NCBI GenBank assembly: GCA_030710605.1
Contig: CP092864.1
Span: forward strand, 136,587,255-136,651,254
Direction of reading: 5' to 3'
Length of the DNA: 64,000 nt
From: Cordylochernes scorpioides
Taxonomy: Eukaryota; Arthropoda; Arachnida; Pseudoscorpiones; Chernetidae
Numbering within the stretch: position 1 is the stretch's first letter; every line of letters starts with the position of its first letter. Under the pieces are notes generated by a model. It was given only the letters and a program-made list of their open reading frames with translations, did no database searches and was not told the origin of the DNA. Shown here one piece after another: positions 19,260-30,929 of the stretch. The translations under genes and the position numbers were made by a program.

Positions 19260-20088
19260 TTAAATACCATTGTCACCTAAACGTAACACACTATTTATTT
19301 ATTTGGATTTAGTCTTATTACCTTATGTCTCAACTCTGCCTTTGCCGGTCCCAAGCCCGGATAAAAAAGGAGGAGGGGGAGCAGTAACAAGCTTGCTAAA
19401 AAAACCTGGGCTTGACCTGGGCTCAGCTGATAGTACCCTGTAAGGGCTCCAGGAATACAGAATGAGTCTGTACTCCATGTTAGGAGCCACTGCACATGGC
19501 GTCTGTTCCCTCATGTCAGAGACAGACACATTCTACTTCACCCAGTCATGAAGGTTGTCAAATCTCCGCTCTATAAGCTTGATACCTTAATATGATTGAG
19601 TGGAGATAAGAAAAAAGAAAAAGAAGAAGACATGTTTCTAATCTATATTTCATATTGTACATAATCAAGGTTCCATTATAATTCATTATTTAGGATAAAC
19701 ACAAGGTAATACGACCAAATCCAAATAAATAAATAGTGTTTGGATTTGAACTTATTACTTTGTGTTTATAATCTATAATCCAAATTGTACCTTATCATTA
19801 TTTAGGGATGATAAGATGGGCTTATAAATTAGAAACTTAAAAAAGAGGACAAGGGATCCCTGTACAGAGAACCAAGAAGAAAAAAACACAAGGTAATAAG
19901 ACCAAATCCAAATAAATAAATAGTGTGTGACGTTTCGGTAACAGCGTTGTTACCATCTTCAGACAAAAGTACTGAACTGTCTGAAGATGGTAACAACGCT
20001 GTTACCGAAACGTCACACACTATTTATTTATTTGGATTTGGTCTTATTACCTTGTGTTTATAATCTATAATCCAAATTGTGCCTTATC
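19260..20088. repeat. Cluster of L2t and FB-1 repeats
   Basis: 19260-19325 is an FB-1 half. 19317-19620 is an L2t copy in plus orientation (GCCGGTCCCAAGCCCGGAT, ending GATTGAGTGGAGATAAG). 19690-19800 is another FB-1 half. 19885-20088 is the cleanest FB-1 copy, nearly palindromic, with GACGTTTCGGTAACAGCG mirrored by CGCTGTTACCGAAACGTC. Confidence 0.8.
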
Positions 20089-20164
20089 AAGAACCAAGAA
20101 GAGTTCTTGAATTTCTTTATGAGCACGACCTCCAAGATCTTGTCTAATTTAGACTAAAAGGATA

Positions 20165-20830
20165 AGTAAAAAAATAAAATAAATTAGAAACAAAAGATAA
20201 CAAGATAATATCCAAATATTATGAAAACAAAAATAGAACAGCTTATTCAACAAGACTTCACTAGACTCGACAATTTGAAAATTTTTTCAAACTATAAACT
20301 TCTCTGTAATTCATTTATGCCAGAATGATACTTGTCATGGAAAATGTCATCGAAGATGAAGCCTTCATTGCAAGGACTAGAATTACTTCAACTCTAGATA
20401 GAGAAAGTCATATTCTCATCATTAAAAAGGAAAATATTCATTGCAGGATTTGTGGGAATATGATATCTGATGAAATCTCCCACTATATCATAGAATGAAA
20501 ATATTTAGGTGAAGAAAGAGACAAAACTCTTTAAAAAACACCTTCTGGAGACTTAGCAACCCACTGAAGACGCTGAGAACTATTTCAGAAAAGAAAAATA
20601 TAGCAATAGAACTCTATAATTTCTACGGATCAATTGTAAATAGATTCATACACAAAAGAGGTAGTGAGGAAAGTTTTAGAACAGATGTGTAAATAAATCC
20701 CATTTCAAACAAAGATTTGCGTGCACAAGGGGAAAGGGAGAAAAATTGCTGTGTTATTTTGTTGTTTGTATGGCAAATCCATACAGAGCAATGGGCCCTA
20801 ATAAAAGCCTCTTTGTTATTGTTGTTGATA
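20165..20830 (+). pseudogene. LINE family 3 C-terminal relic
   Basis: A decayed copy of the frame at 56186-56803: KTKIEQLIQQDFTRLDN- and SNYKLL-like segments are recognisable with interrupting stops. The 3' end CCTAATAAAAGCCTCTTTG followed by TTATTGTTGTTG matches the 3' end of the 56.2-kb copy. Confidence 0.65.
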
Positions 20831-20884
20831 ATATCCAAATAAATAAATTAAGAATAATGCTTCAATATAACAGGGTTGTGTGTT

Positions 20885-21205
20885 AGTCTTCTTCTTCTTC
20901 TTCTTTCTTATCTCCACACTGGGTGAAGTAGGATGCGTCTGCCTTTGTCATTTAGACTGGGAGCACTACTCAGTGGCAGGCCGACTCAGCTCCAAAAGAA
21001 ATGGCCGCCTCTGACATGAGGAACAGACGCCATGTGCAGCTGCTCCTAACATGGAGTACAAACACTGCTCATCCTGTTACCTGGATTAAGAGCCCTTACA
21101 GGGTACTATCAGCCGGGCCAGCTGAACCCAGGTTTTTTAGTGAGCTTGTTACTGCTCCCCCCCCCCCCCCCTCCTTTTTCATCCGGGCTTGGGACCAGCA
21201 AGTGT
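20885..21205 (-). mobile_element. L2t repeat, minus copy
   Basis: CTTCTTCTTTCTTATCTCC tail followed by GGAGTACAAACACTGCTCAT and CATCCGGGCTTGGGACC. Contains a C-homopolymer near 21160-21171. Confidence 0.75.
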
Positions 21206-21339
21206 GTTAGTGAAACACCATTATTGATGTCTTGTTATCTTAAGTTCCTATCTAGAGAAGACTCGTCTTTCCCATATAATTGATGCTTGAGGAACCATTG
21301 TATATATAACTTAATTTTTTTTACCTATCTCATGTACAT

Positions 21340-21440
21340 TTAATACAGGCCATGATAATTATGGTGGGTAGTTAGCAATTACTTTTACAGAAGAAGCCAC
21401 CAAATGTCTACATATATAGAAAGAAATGTTACTTTTGCAT
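21340..21440 (-). repeat. SINE tail fragment
   Basis: TACAGGCCATGATAATTATG followed by GGTAGTTAGCAATTACTT is the inverted 3' part of the tRNA-like SINE. Confidence 0.6.
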
Positions 21441-21636
21441 TTATACTCATGGACAAAATAAAGCAAGTGGAAAGTCTTTGATGTCACCAGTCATCTATTT
21501 TCTTTCCTAAGGCCCTTACCTTAAGGCTGAAAATTACTGTAATGATATAAAGGATTTTCCCAGAAAGTTCTTTTTTTATTTTTAACAAATAATATGATAC
21601 AGATGAAATTGCATATGTTAAGTGTTTCATATATAC

Positions 21637-21842
21637 ACTCATGGACAAAACATAAGGAAGTGGAATGTCTTTGATGTCGCCGGTCATCTATTACTTTTAA
21701 GGAGACAGAGGCAATTTTGTTCACACTTTGTTATCTCGTGTCTTCAATAAAAATCACTGTGTATCAAATATCTTTCAGTTATTGTTTGAATCCTGTAATA
21801 CACGCTAAAAGGTACAACTTCCTTAAGTTTTGTCCACAAGTG
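21637..21842. mobile_element. MITE-C copy
   Basis: TA-CACTCATGGACAAAACATAAGG...CCTTAAGTTTTGTCCACAAGTG-TA. A partial copy precedes it at about 21449-21520. Confidence 0.8.
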
Positions 21843-21965
21843 TATAAAAATATGATGAAAAAAGATAATATTTTACTCAAATGAGAATAAAGATGGAATA
21901 GAGCCATCTATCAGAATATATATCATATAAATATTGATTTCATTTTATTCCTGAGTAAGTATATA

Positions 21966-23735
21966 CAGTAGAAACTCCATGAGAGGGCACCTCTCTATAA
22001 AGGACAGTTTTCATTTTCTAAATTACCATTTTAACTATTTAGCAACTCTCCGGTAAGAGGACACCTCTCCCTTAAGGACACTTTGGCTCTGTAATTAGAT
22101 GTCCTTTACAGGGAGGTTCTACTGTATTTAGCAATTCTCTGATAAGAAGACACCTCTCCCTAAAGGACACTTTGGCTCTGCAATTAGATGTCCTTTACAG
22201 GGAGGTTCTACTGTATTTAAAAACTCTCCGGTAAGAGGAGACCTCTCCCTAAAGGACACTTTGGCTCTGCAATTAGATGTCCTTTACAGGAGGTTCTACT
22301 GTATTTAGAAACTCTCCGGTAAGAGGAGACCTCTCCCTAAAGGACACTTTGGCTCTGCAATTAGATGTCCTTTACAGGGAGGTTCTACTGTATTTAGAAA
22401 CTCTCCGGTAAGAGGAGACCTCTCACTAAAGGACACTTTGGCTCTGCAATTAGATGTCCTTTACAGGGAGGTTCTACTGTATTTAGCAATTCTCTGGTAA
22501 GAGGAGACCTCTCCCTAAAGGACACTTTGGCTCTGCAATTAGATGTCCTTTACAGGGAGGTTCTACTGTATTTAGAAACTCTCCGGTAAGAGGAGACCTC
22601 TCCCTAAAGGACACTTTGGCTCTGCAATTAGATGTCCTTTACAGGGAGGTTCTACTGTATTTAGAAACTCTCCGGTAAGAGGAGACCTCTCCCTAAAGGA
22701 CACTTTGGCTCTGCAATTAGATGTCCTTTACAGGGAGGTTCTACTGTATTTAGAAACTCTCCGGTAAGAGGAGACCTCTCACTAAAGGACACTTTGGCTC
22801 TGCAATTAGATGTCCTTTACAGGGAGGTTCTACTGTATTTAGCAATTCTCTGATAAGAAGACACCTCTCTCCAAAGGACACTTTGGCTCTGCAATTAGAT
22901 GTCCTTTACAGGGAGGTTCTACTGTATTTAAAAACTCTCCGGTAAGAGGAGACCTCTCCCTAAAGGACACTTTGGCTCTGCAATTAGATGTCCTTTACAG
23001 GGAGGTTCTACTGTATTTAGAAAGTCTCCGGTAAGAGGAGACCTCTCCCTAAAGGACACTTTGGCTCTGCAATTAGATGTCCTTTACAGGGAGGTTCTAC
23101 TGTATTTAGAAACTCTCCGGTAAGAGGAGACCTCTCACTAAAGGACACTTTGGCTCTGCAATTAGATGTCCTTTACAGGGAGGTTCTACTGTATTTAGAA
23201 ACTCTCCGGTAAGAGGAGACCTCTCCCTAAAGGACACTTTGGCTCTGCAATTAGATGTCCTTTACAGGGAGGTTCTACTGTATTTAGAAACTCTCGGGTA
23301 AGAGGAGACCTCTCACTAAAGGACACTTTGGCTCTGCAATTAGATGTCCTTTACAGGGAGGTTCTACTGTATTTAGCAATTCTCTGATAAGAAGACACCT
23401 CTCTCTCTAAAGGACACTTTGGCTCTGCAATTAGATGTCCTTTACAGGGAGGTTCTACTGTATTTAGCAATTCTCTGATAAGAAGACACCTCTCCATAAA
23501 GGACACTTTGGCTCTGCAATTAGATGTCCTTTACAGGGAGGTTCTACTGTATTTAGAAACTCTCCGGTAAGAGAAGACCTCTCCCTAAAGGACACTTTGG
23601 CTCTGCAATTAAGTGTCCTATACAGGGAGGTAGTTCTACTGTATTTAGCAACTCTCTGGTAAGAGGACACCTCTCCGTAAAGGACATTTTGGCTCTGTAA
23701 TTAGGTGTTGTCTTTTAAGGAGAGGTTCTACTGTA
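21966..23735. repeat. MITE-A whose right half forms a 20-unit tandem array
   Basis: 21966-22037 is the left half of MITE-A. From 22038 to 23735 the right half (TTTAGCAACTCTCCGG to GGGAGGTTCTACTGTA) is repeated about 20 times at 88-89 bp. Units carry diagnostic variants: TTTAGCAATTCTCTGAT or TTTAGAAACTCTCCGG, and CTCCCTAAAG or CTCACTAAAG. These recur in blocks of about 4-5 units, indicating higher-order amplification. Confidence 0.93.
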
Positions 23736-23883
23736 TATATATTTCTCCATATCAACCTAATAATATTTCTTTATTTACTTGATGCTTTGGTGATTTACTG
23801 CTTCCTTTATCAAAAGATGTATCATTCAAACTATAAACAACTTACAAAAAACATTTGATAAGGATGTCCACAGAAAACTTCTG

Positions 23884-24244
23884 ATATACAGTTGAACCTT
23901 CATGAAAGGACACTCTCACTAGAGAACACCTATCTATAAAGGACAGTTTTCAAGAATAAAATTATCATTTTTACTCTTCTTCTTTCTTATCTCCACTCAA
24001 TCATATTAGGGTATCAAACTAGTAAAGCTTGTTGATGGTGTCTGCCGGGGAAGAGTAGAGCTCATCAATGGATGAGTCAACACAGTCAATAATGTGTTTT
24101 GGGTTTGCAGGTTGAGAATTGCACTTAGAACATGGTGGGAAAACATCATTTTTACTAATTTGTAACTCTCCGGTAAAAGGACACCTTGTCCTAAAGAACA
24201 TTTTGGCTCTGCAATTAGGTGTCCTTTCCAGAGAAGTTCTACTG
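23884..24244. mobile_element. MITE-A copy interrupted by a LINE tail
   Basis: The left half lies at 23890-23975 and the right half at 24145-24244 (ending GAAGTTCTACTG-TA). The insert at 23976-24144 is described separately. Confidence 0.8.
23976..24144 (-). mobile_element. 5'-truncated LINE insertion with 12-bp target duplication
   Basis: 169 bp of LINE 3' end (minus; CTTCTTCTTTCTTATCTCC tail first on plus) is flanked by ATCATTTTTACT at 23964-23975 and 24145-24156. The fragment encodes the KCNSQPANPKHIIDC-type C-terminal motif on the minus strand. Target-primed reverse transcription explains truncation plus duplication. Confidence 0.82.
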
Positions 24245-24269
24245 TATTGGGAAATTAATATAAAAATAG

Positions 24270-25105
24270 GATAAAGTACAATTTGGATTATAGATTAGAA
24301 CTACAAGGTAATAAGACCTAATCCAAATAAAATAGTGTGTGTACATTTCGGTAACAGTGTTGTTGTCATCAAATATTTTATTCTTTTGTCCGATGATGAC
24401 AACAATGGTGTTTCCAAAACGTCACACACACTATTAATTTATTTGGTCTTATTACCTTGTAAAGTAAAAATATTTGGTTGATGGAGAGAATACTTTTTAT
24501 ATAAAAACTCTTTGTAGTTTTTCAAAACATTTTAATAAGAAAAATGATTATAAAAGGGCTATTTTATGTGAAGTATAGTCACCCAGAGTAATTCTTAAAA
24601 CATTGTTTTTGTAGGGCAAAATATATCTTTTATTATTTTGTGGCCTGTAAAAGTGATAACTTGTTTGAAAGCTTGTGCATCACTTTAAAATAAAAGATAC
24701 ATTTTGCCCAACAAATATAATTATTTTTATAAAAAAGGTTAAAAATGAGCTTTTAATATAAAGTAGAACCTCCCTTTAGCAGACACCTCTTCACAAAGGA
24801 CAGTTTTCATTTTCAAAATTGCCATTTTTGCTATTTAGTAACTCTCCAGTAAGAGGACACCTCTCCCTAAAGGACAATTTGGCTCTGCAATTAGTTGTCC
24901 TTTACAGGGAGGTTCTACTGTATAAGATAATAAGAAATCCAAATAAATAAATAGTGTGTGATGTGTCAGTAAAACAGCGTTGTCACCATCATCAGACAAA
25001 AGTATTGAATGAATATAAATAAAATTCAGTACTTTTGTCTGATGATGATAACAATGCTGTTACCAAAACGCCGCACACTATTTGGATTTGGTCTTATTAC
25101 CTTTA
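24270..25105. repeat. FB-1, MITE-A, FB-1 cluster
   Basis: FB-1 at about 24275-24462 (degenerate core), a gap with no feature at 24470-24760, MITE-A at 24763-24920 (AAGTAGAACCTCCC...GGTTCTACTG) and FB-1 at about 24922-25105. Confidence 0.75.
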
Positions 25106-25243
25106 GTATCAAAAGCTCTTTTGCACCAGCTTACACCACACTGACGAGGGCCAACAGCCTGAAACGCGTACGTGGTTAGCTTTTCTTGATTAATCAAGAA
25201 TGGGTATTTGGCTAATTCTGTAATACTTAAAAATCAACGAATA

Positions 25244-25421
25244 CAGTAGAACCTCCATAATAGGACACTCATGCTAGAAAACACCTCTCTACAAAGGACA
25301 GTTTTCATTTGCAAAATTACCATTTTTACTATTTAGCAACTCTCCAGTAAGAGAATACCTCTCACTAAAGGACATTTTGACTCTGCAATTAGGTGTTGTC
25401 CTTTACAGGGAGGTTCTACTG
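25244..25421. mobile_element. MITE-A copy (complete)
   Basis: TA-CAGTAGAACCTCCATAATAG...GGGAGGTTCTACTG-TA, 178 bp. Confidence 0.85.
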
Positions 25422-25629
25422 TAGTTTATATTTATTCAGACAGATGGTGCAAGCCATCAGCAACTTTTAGTTGCACAATCAGGAGATGTCTTTTTCTTAA
25501 TTATGATTTATCCTAGGGACAAAAAAAAGGATCTTGGTCACTTTTGACCCTACAATATCATCAAAAGATTATCCACAGAAAAGAAGCTCTAAAAGAACAG
25601 GAATAATACCTACAACCAAACTATATGGT

Positions 25630-26205
25630 TTGAGGATGATGAGGCACAATTTGGATTATAGATTATAGCTACAAGAAAAAAAAACCTAATCCAAATAAAT
25701 CAATAGTGTGTGAGGTTTTGGTAACAGCATTGTTATCATCTTCAGACAAAAGAATAAAATATACAGTAAAACCTGTCTATAGCGCCCCCTCTTGAGACTC
25801 ACCAAAATAGGGTGCTATAGACAGGTCACTTTTAATGTAAATCGCATTGTACTACGTATTTAAAATCGGGCGCTATTGAGAGGGAGACGCTATAGATAGG
25901 TTTAACTGTAATATGATAAAATGAAATATGAATTTAATGAATAATGAAATTAAACTGGCGAAACTGCTGGGAGGGTTCACCACTGATGAACCAGGCCCTC
26001 CCATTAATTTTTATATTGCAGTAAGGGCAGTAGAAATTGTTTCATTTTAAAAAGAATCATACGCGTCTATAATAGCTTTGAATTTTCATAATGAATATGA
26101 TAAAATGATTTTATTCTTTTGTTTGAAGATGGTAACAATGCTGTTACCGAAACGACACACACTATTAATTTATTTGGATTAGGTCTTATTTTCTTGTAGC
26201 TATAT
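25630..26205. repeat. FB-1 copy split by MITE-B and an FB-2 piece
   Basis: FB-1 left arm at 25640-25760 and right arm at 26100-26205 (TTTGAAGATGGTAACAATGC). Between them lie MITE-B (25764-25909, CAGTAAAACCTGTC...AGGTTTAACTG) and an FB-2 arm (25945-26060). Confidence 0.75.
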
Positions 26206-26606
26206 GGTTTGAAGAGAAATAGATAAGAGAAAGAAAAAAAAAGTTGGATTGAAAATGATTTACAAGAGGAGAAATAACACTTTTTAAACATTGATTTATT
26301 AACCACAAGAACTTTTTTAGGAGAAAAAGGGACAAAAGCTGGGTGGGAGGTAAGGAGGATAGAGGGAGAGGCTATAATTCCAACATCATGGCACTTTTAG
26401 GGAAGAACTCACTCTCTAATAAAAAAACAACGAAAGAATTCCATAAAAAAAAGATAATAGCATTCAAGATTTAACAAAAAGCTGGAAAAATGAGGATTTC
26501 CTACTTTTACATGCACAGAAGGGAGGTAAAGGAATGGCCCACGACAACATGGGGGTTTATGGCATACCAGGATTTTCCAGGGGATAAAAAATTAAAGTTT
26601 TTTTTT
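26206..26606. other. No gene seen
   Basis: AT-rich sequence with A-runs, downstream of the transposase pseudogene on the minus strand. No terminal inverted repeat was found here. Confidence 0.5.
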
Positions 26607-28153
26607 TTACATGTTCTGGCTCTGCTGTTGGCGAATTTTCCAGACTTCTTTCCCGATTCTGTTGAGTAGGGTGAAGTTGGTATCATCTATCTCATGCATG
26701 GTCAGGAACTTCTGTAGAATGGCGAGAGACTTGAAGGCATCTCCGACTGTCGGTAGTATTTCATCTTCCTCTTCCTCGCTGCTTTCATCCTCTTTGCCGA
26801 AGTTATTCTTCACCTCGTTGATGATTTGATCCAGATCTCTAAGTTCACTTGTGACTAGATTCTCATCAACATTGACAAACTCATCGAAAGTCAGTTCTTC
26901 ATTTGAAATTAAATCCCATTCAGCTTGTGTAATATCTGCTTCATCGATGATTTCAGTTTCATCTGGTGGGTCATCATCAAATTCATCATTAGAGATGATT
27001 CCTGCTTTCTTAAATGCATTTGCGATTGTAATGCAAGAAACACTTTCCCAAGCTGAACGTAGAAAATGCATAGCATCCAGAATTGTGATCTTTTTTGGAA
27101 CTTCTCTGTTATCCACATGCATGAGAAGTTTCTTGACTAAAAGCATACGATATCTGGCTTTAATGCTACGGATAACACCCTGTTGTAAGGGCTGTACAAT
27201 ATGGTAATTGCCAGAACCAGGGAAGAACACCAATCTCACATTCTTTAATGGTGGAACATCGCTTGTATGAACCGGACATTCGTCAATAAACAACATAATG
27301 GTTCTTCCTTGTCGTATCATCTCTGCATCCAACTTGTAGAGAAACTGTTGAAAGAGTCCGCTAGTCATCCAAGCATTTCTACTACATTCATAATCACACG
27401 GTAGACATTTCACATTCTTAAAGCAATGAGGGATTTCACTTTTTCCAACCACCATAATGGATAACTTCTCGCTACCATCTGCATTACAAGCTAACAGCAT
27501 AGTTAATCTTTCTTTGTTGAGTTTACCATCTTGGCAGGTTTCTCCGAAGTAGGGTCTTGCACGACCTGGAAGCAAACTGTAAAAAGTCCACATTCATCTG
27601 CATTGAAGATATCTTTCAACTCGTAGCCTTGACAGAGATTTCGAATGTGCATAGCAAGTGGTTGTACATCTTTAGAATGAATAAAAATATTTTCTCCACC
27701 AATTGAACTAAAAGCCAGACCATTCCTTTTCTTAAACTTGTCTAACCAACCACAAGATGCTGTAAAAGTCTTTATATCCAACCTATGAGCAATCTCACAA
27801 GCTTTTTCTCTCATAATTTGAGAACTTATTGGTGACTTTAATGATCTCATCTCGTTAAACCATTTAATTAATATATTTTCCAATTCAGCATATCTTGCTG
27901 TTTGAAGTTTGGTACGTTTACATAATTGAATAGCATATTTTGATGCTAGATCTTTTATTTCATTTCTTTTTGCCAATATACCTTTTAATGTTGATTCTGG
28001 TAAATGGCAATGTTTTGCTAATTCTGCTTTTGTCATATGTGGGTTCCTTTCTGCTTCCAGTATGATTTTATATTTTTCTTCTATTGAATGACATTTTCTC
28101 TTTGGTGGTTTAATTGGCGTCTGCTGATTAGAATTTGTTACATCTTCTGTCAT
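26607..28153 (-). pseudogene. pogo/Tigger-type DDE transposase, frameshifted
   Basis: Two overlapping minus-strand frames make one transposase. The first (27503-28153) begins MTEDVTNSNQQ and has the CENP-B-type helix-turn-helix (KRKCHSIEEKYKIILEAE and LPESTLKGILAKR), a second DNA-binding domain (about residues 80-150), then the first catalytic Asp in IFNADECGLF. The second (26607-27593) continues after a one-base shift at the A-run 27581-27585. It has LLACNADGSEKL, the second catalytic Asp in LFIDECPVH, and an acidic tail. The third catalytic position, normally in QPLDQGVI, reads QPLQQGVI, so the triad is incomplete. The usual Asn after the second Asp is Glu. Flanking inverted repeats were not found. 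The frameshift could be an assembly error, but the Asp-to-Gln change still implies an inactive or repurposed protein. Confidence 0.92.
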
Positions 28154-29158
28154 TTTTGAATGTGAAAATATACTTTAAATGAATCTTAATAATTTATATT
28201 TAATTTTTTATATGTTAGTTTGAAATTAATTTTACTTTTTAAAATAAAAATAAATGTATTTGACTATATCAAAAATCAAACAAATGATTATTAATAGCAA
28301 AATAAATAAACAAAGAAATTATGAAAGATAAAAGCAAAAATGTCACCAACCTAAACATGCAGCTGTGTTTTGTTAAATGGAAAACCATGTATAAATAGTA
28401 AAATATCAAAAATAAAATAGAAGTGTCAAAAATCTGGAATGTTCAAAACGATTGAAAATCGGTTTAGCTTAAACCAATTGTCAATGTTAAATGTTATGCG
28501 ATTGTATTTTTAAAATAAACTTTTGTAAAGAAATAAGTATTACTTTTATATCTTAGGAAAAATAAATGAAAATATGTTTTAAAAAGTAATAAAACTTGCG
28601 TCAAGTTACGGAATGATATAGAATGCACCTAATCGTATAGTAACCAACAAAGTATCTCAATTAAATACTATTCCTGAACAAAATCTGGAATGTTGTAAAA
28701 AGTATTCATTCTCTCAAACCAACATGTCAACCGCGGACATTAAAGATTAAAAGTTGTTATTTAGGAAAGATGTGAAGACGATAACTCAATGGGTTGCCAG
28801 ATCTTTCTAAAATGAGTCAAAGAATTATTTTTCTGAAAATATCTGTCCAAATAAATATTTTCAGCAAAAATAGAAACAAAATTCCTTATCTCATACTTAT
28901 TATCTACGCTTTAGAAATAAAATATGAATGTTTTAAATTTGACATATTCTTGCAAAAATTTGAAGAAAAAGACTAATCCTACCCACGGGGATATCTTTAG
29001 CATCCACCTCACTTGAAATGTTTTAATTTATAGAAATAATACTTTTTAAGCAAATGCTTTGCTATAATATATATATGAATATATTCAAAAAGAAAAAATT
29101 TACCAGAGTCGAGTATTAACTTTTCTCATAAGGTAATATTTTATTAATTTTCTCTTAC
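28154..29158. other. No gene seen (fibrillin intron)
   Basis: AT-rich intron sequence with no recognised repeat or open frame worth reporting. Confidence 0.5.
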
Positions 29159-29254
29159 CTTTTTCACATCTTTTCCCAGTAAATCCGTAGACGCAGACAC
29201 ACCTGTCTGAGCCAATGCACCTTCCACCATTCTGGCAAGGTTCTTGACACCGAG
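29159..29254 (-). CDS. FBN: Fibrillin exon: N-terminal EGF domain (EGF3-like)
   Basis: This 96-nt phase 1-1 exon (acceptor GTTTCAG, donor AAAAAG|GTAAGA) encodes [13 protein letters not shown], then [15 protein letters not shown]. It has six cysteines but no D-x-D/N-E calcium signature, as in the non-calcium EGF domains at fibrillin N-termini. The NGGRC...YGFTG pattern and the join to DFRTGPC match vertebrate EGF3, which immediately precedes hybrid domain 1. No exon equivalent to EGF2 was found between this exon and 53553. Confidence 0.93.
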
Positions 29255-30929
29255 CTGAAACATCAAAATGTGATTTTTCTCTTATTTCCTTTCAAATCCA
29301 AATTATGGTATATCGAGAATGAAAATTCATTATATAAATGTTAAGATTCATATCATTTAGTTTAAGTTTCACTTTTGCTATTAATTAAATGAGATATGTG
29401 TGATTATAAAAAAGATTTGTAGGAGGGTAAAGAAGAGGTGGGGCGAAATACTATAAATGAAAGTAGTTGTCAGGACTGGACTGGGAAGTAAAGAAGGAGA
29501 ATGATAAGTGTTCCATTCAGTCAGATTTTCCCAATCTGAGATCCAATTTTGGAAAGTTCTAAAGTATTTTCCATTTTAATTGATATTCTAATTCATTTCC
29601 TTCCTTTGAATAATGTAAGCATGATCCATAGCAAAGTCAGTCTAATATCCCAAATATTATCTTTTGCCTAAAACCAGATGTACAAATAGAAAACACACTT
29701 GTAGTATATCTAATTATTAATCATAGTTGTTATGCTTTTATTAAATATTTCTGTATTTATTTTATTTGTCTTATTTTAAACATATTTTAAATGGTATTGT
29801 ACTTTATTATTTATATTGTGCATGTGTCTGAGGGTGATAGTACCTTGGCTATAACAGTATATCCTCATATTAATGGTAAATTTATTTTCTTTTGTAAATA
29901 CATTTTTTGGAAAAGCCCTATTATATATAAACACTTTGAGGATTTGAATTTTCAAACAGAATAACAGAAATAAAATTAACTCAAAATGTGATAGTTTTAT
30001 AGAACTTTAGGGGGAGAGAATTTATATGTATAAATATTAAAAAGTTAATACTTATTGGTTGTTAGAATTCAAATTTTCTCATATCTTAATTAAAAAGAAG
30101 AATGGGAAAATATTGAACACCTAATGCTAATTAAAGTGTTAGAATTACCACTCCTTAAAAATAGCCACATCAATCACTAATGAATAAAATTAGGTACTTG
30201 AAATACACAGTTTTCAGAACAAGATAAGCCAACTATGTATATTTGTTTCATTGACTTTAACCATCTTCAATAGAATGTAATTTTGTCTCAGTTTCCTTTG
30301 AAGCAAGAGTTCATATTAATCTAGTTCAAGACTGGTAACAAATTAATGAAATTATGTGTTATAAATATAAGATTAGGGAAAAACATTTGAAAGTTAATTT
30401 TTTGGTTAATTGGTGCAAAAATTTTCTATTTGATAATAAGAGTTTCAAAATCACTAACAGTTAGTTCTATGTCTGTATACATTTGATAAAGCCACTAGGT
30501 GAAGACTCAGCAGTAACAGTACACTGAAAATTTAAAACACTAAATTTAATTTAAATAGAAAGCAACACTCACTATTGATTTTAAATATTTCTTTAAATTT
30601 TGTCAAATATTTTTGAGGTGGCACAATTTTATTTAATAAAAAGGGATTTGGTTTTTAGATGAAAAAAAAAAAAAAAAAAAAAGACAAGGAAATGTTATAA
30701 AATCTTTCACACTGAAAAAAATTTTTTTTTTGTATGTCAATTTTTATAATGATAGTGCTGGTTAAGACCCCTTGCAGTATTCCATAGGATATTTTAATGA
30801 TCCAGTCATTTTTTCATGTATCCAGGTAAACAGGGTGCATACTATGATAATTATGGTGAGAGAGAGAGGACAGCTAGCAACATATACTGTACAATAATAA
30901 CTTTACATATAGAAAAGTTTGACCTTATA
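29255..30929. other. Intron sequence, AT-rich, with a SINE tail
   Basis: No gene. A poly(A) run of about 20 lies near 30661-30682 and a SINE tail fragment (minus) at about 30835-30900 (GCATACTATGATAATTATGG). Confidence 0.5.

Noticed and set aside
26611..27207. Plus-strand Ser-rich frames of 72 and 118 codons
   Set aside because: Antisense to the acidic and core regions of the transposase pseudogene.
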